From Candidatus Lustribacter telmatis (GTDB lineage Bacteria; Vulcanimicrobiota; Vulcanimicrobiia; Vulcanimicrobiales; Vulcanimicrobiaceae): 64,000 bases of DNA. Where the stretch lies: assembly GCA_003164045.1 (NCBI GenBank), contig PLRU01000051.1, positions 15,573 through 79,572 of the forward strand, in the 5' to 3' direction. The translations under genes were made by a program, and so were the position numbers. The notes under the pieces were generated by a model. That model did no database searches and was not told where the DNA came from. It was given only the letters and a program-made list of their open reading frames with translations. Shown one piece after another: positions 30,319-38,761 of the stretch (its first letter is position 1; the number at the start of each line of letters is the position of its first letter).

Positions 30319-31049
30319 GCCGTAAACCGCTTTCCGTAACGTTCGAAGCGGCGTGCAGCCGCATATGCCGCAACCGACAAGACGGTTGCGACCAAACTCG
30401 CGGCCCACGAACGCGAGGTGAGAAACTGACTCTGCGCGTCGGCAAAAAGCCGGCCGAGTCCGAACTGCCCGATCAGATACTCGGCGATCAAGGCGGCAAG
30501 GATGCTGTTCGCCGCCGCGATGCGGATCGCGACGAGTGTGCTCGGCACCGCTGCCGGAAGCGCGAGCAATACGAGCCGCGCACGGCGGCTCGCCCCGAGC
30601 GCGGCGAACACCCCCTCCGCCCCCGCCGGCGACGTGCGAAGGCCCGCGCCGACGAGGACGAACGTCGGCAAGAACGTGATCACGACCGCCGCCGCAATGA
30701 CGGTTTGTTCACCATAGCCGAGCAGACGCGCCAGCACCGGCAGCGTGGCGATCAGCGGCGTCGATTGCACCAGCAGCGCCGGTACCGTCATCGCCCCGGC
30801 GGCAAAGGGCGTGAGCCAGATCGCGACCGCGAGCGCGACGCCGAGCATCGTCCCGAGAGCGAGGCCAAGTACGGCAACGCCGATCGTCGCGAGCGCTGCG
30901 TGTCCGTACAGCAGCGGATCGTGCGCCAATTCGACGAGCACGGCCCACGGCGACGGTGCGACGATCGAGGGCACGTTGCCCGCGACGATCCAAAGCTGCC
31001 ACGCGAGCACGAGCAGGACGATCGGCCAGCCCACGGCAACGGCGCGCAT
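30315..31049 (-). CDS. ABC transporter permease (second of pair)
   Basis: A 244-residue NitT/TauT-type permease with six predicted helices and an EAA-like loop (FAALGASRRARLVLLALPAAVP). Its ATG shares one base with the stop of the upstream permease (TGATG). With that gene it would form a heterodimeric channel, unlike the single permease of the operon at 4.6-7.2 kb. Confidence 0.88.
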   Translation of the reverse strand: MRAVAVGWPIVLLVLAWQLWIVAGNVPSIVAPSPWAVLVELAHDPLLYGHAALATIGVAVLGLALGTMLGVALAVAIWLTPFAAGAMTVPALLVQSTPLIATLPVLARLLGYGEQTVIAAAVVITFLPTFVLVGAGLRTSPAGAEGVFAALGASRRARLVLLALPAAVPSTLVAIRIAAANSILAALIAEYLIGQFGLGRLFADAQSQFLTSRSWAASLVATVLSVAAYAAARRFERYGKRFTA

Positions 31050-31786
31050 CAATCGAGGCGCGCGGCCGCGGCGAACTGCGCGGCACCGAGAACGCCGTAG
31101 AGCGCGATCGACAAGCACGTCCCGGCAAGCGCCACGGCCCACAGTTGATCGATGGCATAGTTCTGCATCGCCGCCACCAGCAACGGCCCGAGACCGTGCT
31201 CCGAGGCAAACCATTCACCGACGATCGCGCCGACGACCGCAGCCGGCGCGGCCGATCGCACGGCATCGAGCAGGGCGGGAACGGCGCCCGGAACGTCGAG
31301 CCGCGCGAACGTGGTGAAACGCGATGCGCCGAGCACGGCAAACAGGTCGCGATGCGCCGCCGAAGCCGTTGCGAGCGCCGCGCTGCCGGCAACGAACACG
31401 ATGAACGACACGGCCAGGGCTGCAACGACGACCGGCGTGGCGTCGCGCGGCAACGTGAGCACGCACACGCCGGCGACCGCAATGATCGGAATGCCGTTGA
31501 CGATGCTCGCCAGCGCCGCGAGTCCCGGCGCCGCCGCCGGCAGCAACACGCTCAGGCTCGCAAGGCCGATGGCGACGGCGCTCCCGGCGATAAGACCCGC
31601 GACCGCTTCGCTGCCGGTTCGGGCGAGTGCGACGCCGAGCAATTCGCGGTGTTCGGGCGCGAAGAGATACCGCAGCACCGAGCTCAGCGCCGGCCAGGTC
31701 GTGCCGAACAGTTGGAAATGTCCGATGCCTTCCCACACGAGCGCAACGGCGAACGCGCCGCAAACAATCGCTGCGGCGTATTTCAC
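31049..31786 (-). CDS. ABC transporter permease (first of pair)
   Basis: A 245-residue permease of the same family, with an EAA-like loop (FAVLGASRFTTFARLDVPGAVPA). It begins with GTG overlapping the ATPase stop as GTGA, showing translational coupling. Similar in design to its downstream neighbour, consistent with an old duplication. Confidence 0.88.
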   Translation of the reverse strand: MKYAAAIVCGAFAVALVWEGIGHFQLFGTTWPALSSVLRYLFAPEHRELLGVALARTGSEAVAGLIAGSAVAIGLASLSVLLPAAAPGLAALASIVNGIPIIAVAGVCVLTLPRDATPVVVAALAVSFIVFVAGSAALATASAAHRDLFAVLGASRFTTFARLDVPGAVPALLDAVRSAAPAAVVGAIVGEWFASEHGLGPLLVAAMQNYAIDQLWAVALAGTCLSIALYGVLGAAQFAAAARLD

Positions 31787-32535
31787 GGCGGCGTAACCTC
31801 ATCGAGTGCGCGAGCCAGCTCGTCGGTGAGCGCATGAAACGCCGGATCGCTCAAGAGCGTGCGGTCGCGCGGCCGGGCGAACGGAATGCCCTCGTCGCGC
31901 CGGATCCGTCCCGGCCGAGGCGACATAACCACGACGCGGTCACCGAGAAACACGGCTTCGTCGATCGAGTGCGTCACGAGCACGGTCGTGATGCGCTGCG
32001 TCGACCAAATGCGCTGGAGTTCGATGTTGAGCTGCCGCCGCGTCACGGCGTCGAGCGCGCCGAACGGTTCGTCGAGCAGCAAAATGCGTGGACGCAAAAC
32101 GAGCGCGCGCGCGATGGCCACACGTTGGCGCATGCCGCCCGAGAGCTGGCGCGGACGTGCGTGCGCAAATTCGGCCATGCCGACGAGCGCTAGGAGCTCC
32201 GCAATCCGCGCGCCGTCCACGGCCGCGCCGGCGATGCGAAACGGTAATGCGACGTTTTCGGACACGGTCAGCCACGGCAGCAGCGCGTGATCCTGAAACG
32301 CTATTCCGAGTTTGTGGCGCGCGACGAGCGCGTGCGGCGAATCCTCACCGACCGTAACGCTTCCCGCGCTGGGATCCGTTAGTCCCGCGATCACGCGCAG
32401 CAAGGTCGACTTGCCGCAGCCCGACGGTCCGATGATCGAGAGGAAGCTGCCGGCGGCAACATCGAGATCGACACCTTCGAGCGCCGTCACCGAGCGTTCA
32501 CGATCGAGGGCGAAGCTGACCCGCAGGCCGCGCAC
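31783..32535 (-). CDS. ABC transporter ATP-binding protein
   Basis: A 250-residue ATPase with Walker A GPSGCGKST, signature LSGGM, Walker B ILLLDEP and VTHSIDEA switch. The GTG at 32535 is the first usable start in the frame; the coding pattern appears to continue a few codons upstream (PAIAVRGLRVSF-like), where no ATG, GTG or TTG occurs. It lies 56 bp after the TauD-like gene and belongs to the same likely operon. Confidence 0.88.
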   Translation of the reverse strand: MRGLRVSFALDRERSVTALEGVDLDVAAGSFLSIIGPSGCGKSTLLRVIAGLTDPSAGSVTVGEDSPHALVARHKLGIAFQDHALLPWLTVSENVALPFRIAGAAVDGARIAELLALVGMAEFAHARPRQLSGGMRQRVAIARALVLRPRILLLDEPFGALDAVTRRQLNIELQRIWSTQRITTVLVTHSIDEAVFLGDRVVVMSPRPGRIRRDEGIPFARPRDRTLLSDPAFHALTDELARALDEVTPP

Positions 32536-32591
32536 CGCAATGGCGGGAGCGTCATGTGTTATGGGCGGTGCGCCGAGCGTTGCGACCTGCG

Positions 32592-33416
32592 CTATGACGT
32601 CACCGCGAACCGGCTATCGGAAAATAGCATGCCGTCGGGAACCGCCGGCGCTTCCGTCGTCCAGGCCCAGATGCGCCACAGCGTGCGCTCGGTATCGTCG
32701 AATCCGGTCCGGCCGTGCAGCATGCGGTAGTTGTCGAGGCACATCGTCTCGCCCGGCTGCAGCGTAAAGCGCGGCGCTTGCAGCGAAGCTTCGTGCGCAA
32801 TATCGCGCCAGCGCGTTAACCACGCGGCGTGCTGCTGCTGCACCGCGCTCGGCAACGATGCATCCGGCCGCTGCACGGGAGTCCAACGTGACATCCGGCG
32901 GCCGGTCGCGTTGCGGCCGATTACCGGCGCGAGCGAGCTTTGGAAACCCGGCTCCGTTTGTTCGACGGGAATCGTCGTCAAGAACTGATGAAATGCGCGG
33001 TCTTCCGGCGACGCCGAAGCGGCAAGCTCGTCGAGCAAGCGATACGTGTCGACGACAAACGATTCACCACCGGCCACGGACGGGCGCACGCACAGCAGAA
33101 AGATGAAATCAGGATAGCGATCGCCGTACGCGAAGCCGTCCGTGTGACCCGTTTGGAACGGCACGACGAGTCCCGCCTCGGCGCCGGGTTGATTGTCGTA
33201 CGTGCGGTCGGCGTTTCCGCCGCCTTCTTTGATCGGCGCGGGATCGGGCACGACCGGCGTCAACGTCGCCAAGACCCGTAGCGCGATCCCACGGGCCTCC
33301 TCCCGGGCGGCGCCGCAACCGGTGAGGATCGCGGCGCCGTCGCGCCGCAATGCGGCAAACGTCTCCTCGGCGCCGGCTAAGCGCTGCGGTAAAAATGGCG
33401 CATCGGTACGCTGCAT
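32592..33416 (-). CDS. TauD/TfdA family Fe(II)/2-oxoglutarate dioxygenase
   Basis: A 274-residue oxygenase. The iron site appears as HTDGF (~91) and the distal His in RMLHGRTGF (~232), with the Arg for 2-oxoglutarate in ERTLWRIWAW. TauD-like enzymes hydroxylate small acids such as taurine, gamma-butyrobetaine or nucleoside derivatives. It heads the NMT1-like ABC operon, so it probably processes the imported compound. The ATG at 33416 was chosen; the frame stays open upstream into the divergent oxygenase gene. Confidence 0.87.
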   Translation of the reverse strand: MQRTDAPFLPQRLAGAEETFAALRRDGAAILTGCGAAREEARGIALRVLATLTPVVPDPAPIKEGGGNADRTYDNQPGAEAGLVVPFQTGHTDGFAYGDRYPDFIFLLCVRPSVAGGESFVVDTYRLLDELAASASPEDRAFHQFLTTIPVEQTEPGFQSSLAPVIGRNATGRRMSRWTPVQRPDASLPSAVQQQHAAWLTRWRDIAHEASLQAPRFTLQPGETMCLDNYRMLHGRTGFDDTERTLWRIWAWTTEAPAVPDGMLFSDSRFAVTS

Positions 33417-33544
33417 GTCTTCTCTACCATACGCCGCCGGGCGTCCGCACTCAAGCAGCGAGCGGCGCGTCCGGGCTCCGATACGTTCGACCTTTGTCGA
33501 GCAAACCGCACGGGAGCTCCGCGTCCCCAACCGAACGGACCCGC

Positions 33545-34444
33545 ATGGAGCGAGTACCCATCGTCGATCTGCAGCCCCTGCGCGACGGCTCGGAAGCCGG
33601 CCTCGCAAGCGTCGCGGCGCAGATCGGCGCAGCGGCGCGCGACATCGGCTTCTTTGCCGTCAGCAATCACGGCGTGCCCGAAACGGCGATCGCGGAACTC
33701 TTCCGGGCCGCGCAGACATTTTTCGCGTTGCCGGATGACGTCAAGGGTGAGATTCCCATCGAACGTTCGCCGCACTATCTCGGCTATGCACGGATGGCGC
33801 TCGAAAAACTCGACCCGAACCGGCCGGGCGACGCGAAAGAGTCGTTCAACATGGGTCGCGAGCACAACCAATGGCCGCGCTTGCCGGGTTTCCGCGAGAG
33901 CCTCGTTGCGTACTTCGACCGTTTGCTCGTGGTCGGCGCACTGATTCATCGCGCGATCGCCGTCGATCTTGGCGAGGACGCGGACTATTTCGCGGCCGCC
34001 TACGACCGGTCGATATCGGCGCTGCGCGTGCTGCACTATCCGCCGCATCCCGGCGAATTCGACGGCACGCTCTACGGCGCGGGGCCGCACACGGATTACG
34101 GCGGCGTGACACTGCTCGCGCAAGACGCGAACGGCGGCCTCGAAGTGCGCCGTCGCGACGGCGAGTGGATCGCGGTCCAACCGGTGCCGGGCACGTTCGT
34201 CTGCAACATCGGCGACGCGATGATGCGCTGGACCAACGACATCTACGTTTCCAACGCGCACCGCGTCGTCAACCGCTCCGGACGCGAACGCTATTCGGCC
34301 GCCTTCTTCTGCGAACCCAATCCCGATACGCTGATCACGTGTATTCCCGGTTGCGCGGGGCCCGAACATCCGGCGAAGTATCCGCCCATCCGGTTCGGCG
34401 ACTACCTGCGGTCGCGCCTCGAACCGACGTACGCCGGTTCCTGA
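33545..34444 (+). CDS. Isopenicillin N synthase-like Fe(II)/2-oxoglutarate oxygenase
   Basis: A 299-residue enzyme of the DIOX_N plus 2OG-FeII_Oxy type. The N-terminal VPIVDLQPL and IGFFAVSNHGVP are typical. Iron ligands are HTD (~182) and His in NAHRVVN (~239), with the RYSAAFF Arg/Ser pair for 2-oxoglutarate. Relatives act on flavonoids, nucleobases (thymine 7-hydroxylase type) and other small molecules; the substrate is not fixed by sequence. It is divergent from the TauD-like gene across 128 bp and likely co-regulated. Confidence 0.88.
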   Translation: MERVPIVDLQPLRDGSEAGLASVAAQIGAAARDIGFFAVSNHGVPETAIAELFRAAQTFFALPDDVKGEIPIERSPHYLGYARMALEKLDPNRPGDAKESFNMGREHNQWPRLPGFRESLVAYFDRLLVVGALIHRAIAVDLGEDADYFAAAYDRSISALRVLHYPPHPGEFDGTLYGAGPHTDYGGVTLLAQDANGGLEVRRRDGEWIAVQPVPGTFVCNIGDAMMRWTNDIYVSNAHRVVNRSGRERYSAAFFCEPNPDTLITCIPGCAGPEHPAKYPPIRFGDYLRSRLEPTYAGS

Positions 34445-34448
34445 ACGC

Positions 34449-35990
34449 TCAGTAGTGCGCCTCGAAACGCGCGAAGGCGACTTCTTCTTTCCATTCCAGC
34501 TGCGCCCGTAGGCTCGCGCCGAGAAACGCACGGCAGGCGAGGCTTGCCGGCTGCGGCGCGAGCGTTTGTCCCGCACACGCCGGCACCATGCGATCGAAGC
34601 CTTCGGGTGCATGCCAGAGATCTGCGCCGCCCATGAAGCCATGTTCGAGGCTGTCGCGCACCATCTGCTTGAGTCCGTAGTAGTCGATGTTATAGCCCTG
34701 CACGGCGCGCGCGAACGTCTGCGTCAGGTTGCTGCGGATGCCGCCTTCGTCGTCGGTCGCAAGCGAGACCGGCACGCCGGCCGCGCGATAGATCGGCAAC
34801 AGATCGCCGCCCACGACGCCGGGGCCCAGCAACTCGTGAATGGCGATCGGGTCCTCGACTAAGATGTGCCGGCGCGCCATCATCGCGAGCAATCCGCGCG
34901 GATCGCGCTCGTAGAGCACGTCGAGCCCGTGACCGATGCGGACGGCGCCGGCGATCTCGATCGTATCGCGGATATGCGAGGGGTTCTCCATGTCTTCCGG
35001 CTTGCCGACGCCGGGAAAGAGTTCGCCCGCGTGCATCGTCAGCTGCACCTTCGGATAGAGTTTGTGGAAGTAGCCGAACATTCGCATGTGCAGTTCGAAG
35101 TCGCTCATCGGCAGGTAATCCTCTTGCGGCTGCACCGGGTTGACCGAAACGACGCGCGGATCGGCATTTGCCAGCTCGAACGCGGTCTGAATCTGCGCGA
35201 ATACTTGCTCTTTCGGCTCGTCGCGCAGCACCTGATGGATGTAGCGCACGGTCAGCGCACACCCTGGGTCGGGCGTGGACGTGCCGCAGCCGAGAATCTT
35301 CCGCTCGCCCGCTTCGGCGTCATCGAGATTCTTGCGGCTCTCGGCGACGAGCGCCGGGACCCCGGCCGCATCGAGCTTCGCCCGCATGCGATCGAAATTG
35401 GGATCCCAGCCTACCTTGGCGCCGAGCGGCAGCGACTTGAACTTGTCCGGCGAGAGCATCGTCTCGAGATACACTTCGTGCTGGATCGCAGCTCGGTGGA
35501 TCACCTCGGCAAACTCTTCGGGCCAATGGCCGTTGGTCACCAAATCGAACTTGAAGAAGGTCAGGAAAAAGTGGACCAGGATGCTCGCATCCCCCGCAAC
35601 CGGAGCGTAGTCGCGCGCCGAGAGCGCATTGATCGTCAGGTTCCGGAATAAATAGTCCGTGACGGCGCGTGACGCCGGCGACATTCCTTTGGAGGCATCG
35701 CACGGCGGCGGCACCATCGTGAACGTCGCATCGAAGCAATCGCCGTCTTCGGCGGCGTACTGAATGTAGCTCTCCGCATACACCGCGCCGGTCAGGTGAT
35801 GATGGAGGTCACCGCCCTTCGGAATCTCGGCCAGGAACAAGGTCAACTTGGTCGGATGCGCGGGCGCGGCGGCGACCGCCGCCGCCAAGTAGGCTTCGGT
35901 CCGCGCGGCCGGCGTTGCGGCTTTGGGTGCTTGTGCGGCGGCCGTTTCGAATGCGAAGAGGAGCGCGATACACGCGCACATGCGGAGCAT
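34449..35990 (-). CDS. Exported adenosine deaminase-like protein (ADGF/CECR1-like), copy 1
   Basis: A 513-residue protein with a signal peptide (~1-20, cleavage near TAAAQA). The deaminase metal motifs are present: DLHHHLTGAVYAESY (~61), HAGEL (~318), RIGHGLD (~349) and LATDDEG (~408). The length, signal and Cys pairs resemble secreted ADGF-type deaminases more than the cytosolic enzyme. It probably deaminates adenosine-like nucleosides outside the inner membrane. It is 38 bp downstream of a paralogue and separated by 4 bp from the convergent oxygenase gene. Confidence 0.88.
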   Translation of the reverse strand: MLRMCACIALLFAFETAAAQAPKAATPAARTEAYLAAAVAAAPAHPTKLTLFLAEIPKGGDLHHHLTGAVYAESYIQYAAEDGDCFDATFTMVPPPCDASKGMSPASRAVTDYLFRNLTINALSARDYAPVAGDASILVHFFLTFFKFDLVTNGHWPEEFAEVIHRAAIQHEVYLETMLSPDKFKSLPLGAKVGWDPNFDRMRAKLDAAGVPALVAESRKNLDDAEAGERKILGCGTSTPDPGCALTVRYIHQVLRDEPKEQVFAQIQTAFELANADPRVVSVNPVQPQEDYLPMSDFELHMRMFGYFHKLYPKVQLTMHAGELFPGVGKPEDMENPSHIRDTIEIAGAVRIGHGLDVLYERDPRGLLAMMARRHILVEDPIAIHELLGPGVVGGDLLPIYRAAGVPVSLATDDEGGIRSNLTQTFARAVQGYNIDYYGLKQMVRDSLEHGFMGGADLWHAPEGFDRMVPACAGQTLAPQPASLACRAFLGASLRAQLEWKEEVAFARFEAHY

Positions 35991-36028
35991 CACGCGAGCT
36001 TCGCAGCGACCCCACGCGACTCTTTTGA

Positions 36029-37567
36029 TCAAAGGGCCGATTCGAAACGTGCGAACGCAACCTCTTCGCGCCATTCGGTACGCGCCCGTTCGTTCGCTGC
36101 GAGGAAACTCCGGCACGCTCGCGAGGCCGGAACATCGCGCAACGCGTCGCGCGCACATGCCGGCACGCGCACGAAGTTCTCGGGCGCTTGCCACAGGCTC
36201 GCACCAGGCATGAACGCATGATCGAGACTGTCGCGCACCATCGTTTTGAGCCGCACGTAGCCGATGCCGTAGCCTTCGATCGCACGGACGAACGAGGTTG
36301 TCAGGTCAGCCCGAGTCACGCCCTCGTCGTCGGTCGCGAGCGCCACCGGAACACCGGCTCGCAGGTAGATCGGCAACACGTTGTCGCGGCCGCGCATGCC
36401 GCGCACCAGTTCGTGACTGTAGAGGCAGTCCTCGACGAGCACGTGCCGGCGGGCCATTTCCGCGAGCAATCCCGGGGCATCGCGTTCGTAGACGACGTCG
36501 AGCCCGTGACCGATGCGCTCGGCGTGGCCGAGCTCGATCGAAGCACGGATATGCGACGCGCGCAGTTCTTCGGGCGGAACTTCGCCGGGAGTGAGCTCGC
36601 CCGCATGCAGCGAGATGTGCACGCGCGGGTAGATGCCGTGCAGGTAGTCGAGCATCCGGAGCTGGAGGCCGAAGTCGTTGAGCGCGTTGTACTCGTCTTG
36701 CGACTGAACGAGGTTGATCGCGACCACGCGTGAATCGACGCTCGCCATCTCGAAACCGGCCAGCATCTGGGCGAATACCGACGTCTTCGGAAATGCGCGC
36801 AACACCTGGTATTGGAAGCGCAGCGTCAGCCGGCAGCCCGGATCGGGATGCGCGGTTCCGCAGCCGAGGATCGCCCGCATGGCCGACTCGCCCGCGTCGA
36901 GATTCCGCCGGCCGGCGGCGACGGCGGTCGCCATTCCGGCCGCCAGCAACCGTCGCCGCAGTTCGCTGAAATCGTCGCTCCACTCGACCGTCTGGGCCAG
37001 GTGCATCGCCGCGCCTTGGTCTGGGGTGAGCATCGTCTCGAGATACACTTCGTTTTGCGCTGCCGCGCGCGCAACGACTTCGGCAAGCATCTCGCCCCAG
37101 TGTCCGTTCGTGACCAAATCGAACTTGTCGAACGCCGCAAAGAAGTGCAGCCGGATGTCAGGGTCCGCCGGACTCGGCGTAAAGTCGCGCGCCGAGAGCG
37201 CGTCGATCGTCCGGCTGCGAAACGCGAAATCGCTCAGCGCACGGCTTGCCGGGTAACGTCCCTCCGCCGGAACGCACGGCGGTGCGACGATCGCGAAGGT
37301 CGTGCCGTCGATGCAATCGCCGTCTTCGACCGCGTAGCGGATGTAGCTCTCGGCGTAGACGGCACCGGTGAGGTGATGGTGCAGGTCGGCGCCCTTGGGC
37401 ATCCGCTCGAGAAAATGCATGAGGAGCGGGCGATCCGACCGGATGCGCTCGAGATATGCCGCGGCATGCGCCGCCGGAGTCACCGCGGCGGACGCGCCCC
37501 GCACCGTGGCGATCAGCATGAGGAACGCGAGCACCGCTTCAAACGAGCGGCGGAACCGACGGCACAT
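36029..37567 (-). CDS. Exported adenosine deaminase-like protein, copy 2
   Basis: A 512-residue paralogue of the downstream gene with the same layout: signal peptide (~1-27, ending near GASAA), DLHHHLTGAVYAESY (~60), HAGEL, RIGHGLDVVYERD and LATDDEGV. Both share the Cys-flanked insert near residue 80-95. The two copies are clearly diverged (many substitutions outside motifs), so the duplication is not recent and they may have different substrate preference. It is first in the pair. Confidence 0.88.
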   Translation of the reverse strand: MCRRFRRSFEAVLAFLMLIATVRGASAAVTPAAHAAAYLERIRSDRPLLMHFLERMPKGADLHHHLTGAVYAESYIRYAVEDGDCIDGTTFAIVAPPCVPAEGRYPASRALSDFAFRSRTIDALSARDFTPSPADPDIRLHFFAAFDKFDLVTNGHWGEMLAEVVARAAAQNEVYLETMLTPDQGAAMHLAQTVEWSDDFSELRRRLLAAGMATAVAAGRRNLDAGESAMRAILGCGTAHPDPGCRLTLRFQYQVLRAFPKTSVFAQMLAGFEMASVDSRVVAINLVQSQDEYNALNDFGLQLRMLDYLHGIYPRVHISLHAGELTPGEVPPEELRASHIRASIELGHAERIGHGLDVVYERDAPGLLAEMARRHVLVEDCLYSHELVRGMRGRDNVLPIYLRAGVPVALATDDEGVTRADLTTSFVRAIEGYGIGYVRLKTMVRDSLDHAFMPGASLWQAPENFVRVPACARDALRDVPASRACRSFLAANERARTEWREEVAFARFESAL

Positions 37568-37615
37568 CGATCTCTCTTCGCATCTACCGGCGTTCTTTCA
37601 TGGTTGGGCAAAGGG

Positions 37616-38761
37616 ATGAAGCACGTCACCAGCATCGACGACTTACGCACGCTCGCCCGGCGGCGCGTGCCGAAGGCGTTCTTCGAATACGCCGACCACG
37701 GCTCGTACACGCAATCGACGATGCGGGCAAACCGCATCGATCTCGATGCGATCAAGCTGCGGCAGCGGGTCGGTATCGACGTCGACCGGCGCGATCTGAC
37801 GACGACGATTGCAGGCGAGGCGGCAGCGCTGCCGCTCGTGCTGGCACCGATCGGGCTCTCCGGCATGCAGCACGGCGACGGCGAAATCCTCGCCTGCCGC
37901 GCGGCGCAAGCGGCCGGCATTCCCTATACGCTGAGCACGATGTCGATCGATTCGATCGAAGACGTTGCGAGCGCCGTCGAGAAGCCGTTCTGGTTCCAGC
38001 TTTACGTGATGCGGGATCGCGGCTTCGTGCGCGAACTCATCGAACGGGCCATCGCCGCGAAGTGCAGCGTGCTGATGCCCACGCTCGACTTGAACATCCT
38101 CGGCCAACGGCATTGCGACGTGAAGAACGGCATGACGGTGCCGCCGGAGATTACGCTCGCCAACCTGCTCGATATCGCAAGCAAACCGGCTTGGGCGTGG
38201 AGCATCTTGCGCGGCAAGCGCAAGACGTTCGGCAACCTCGCCGGACACGTGACCGGCATGGACGGCGTGACCTCGCTTGCAACCTGGGTCTCGCGTCAAT
38301 TCGATCCGACGATGACCTGGAAAGACATCGAGTGGATACGCAGCATCTGGCCCGGGAAGATCGTGCTCAAGGGCATCCTCGACGTTGAGGATGCAAAGAT
38401 TGCCGCCGCCACCGGCGTGTCCGCGATCGTCGTCTCCAATCACGGCGGGCGGCAGCTCGACGGCGCACCGTCATCGATTGCGGCGCTGCCCGCTATTGCC
38501 GACGCCGTCGGCGACGCCGTGGAGTTGCTCTTCGACGGCGGTATCCGCACGGGCGCCGACGTCTTGCGCGCGCTCGCACTAGGCGCGCATGCGTGCCTGA
38601 TCGGCCGCGCATACGTCTACGGGCTCGGCGCGGGCGGCGCGGCGGGCGTGACGAAGGCGATCGAGATCTTACGCAAAGAGCTCGACGTCGCCATGGCGCT
38701 CACCGGCACGACGTCGGTCAACCACGTCGGCCGCGAGGTCATCTCCAACCTTACTCGGTAA
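37616..38761 (+). CDS. FMN-dependent alpha-hydroxyacid oxidase/dehydrogenase (LldD-like)
   Basis: A 381-residue TIM-barrel flavoenzyme. Landmarks are the YADHGSYTQSTMRAN start, LAPIGLSGMQHGDGE, VLKGIL with the FMN-binding Lys, SNHGGRQLDGAPS with the catalytic His, and DGGIRTGADVLRALALGA. It oxidises a 2-hydroxyacid such as L-lactate. The ATG at 37616 follows AAGGG. It is divergent from the exported deaminases (48 bp) and overlaps the end of the convergent NCS1 gene by 11 bp. Confidence 0.9.
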   Translation: MKHVTSIDDLRTLARRRVPKAFFEYADHGSYTQSTMRANRIDLDAIKLRQRVGIDVDRRDLTTTIAGEAAALPLVLAPIGLSGMQHGDGEILACRAAQAAGIPYTLSTMSIDSIEDVASAVEKPFWFQLYVMRDRGFVRELIERAIAAKCSVLMPTLDLNILGQRHCDVKNGMTVPPEITLANLLDIASKPAWAWSILRGKRKTFGNLAGHVTGMDGVTSLATWVSRQFDPTMTWKDIEWIRSIWPGKIVLKGILDVEDAKIAAATGVSAIVVSNHGGRQLDGAPSSIAALPAIADAVGDAVELLFDGGIRTGADVLRALALGAHACLIGRAYVYGLGAGGAAGVTKAIEILRKELDVAMALTGTTSVNHVGREVISNLTR

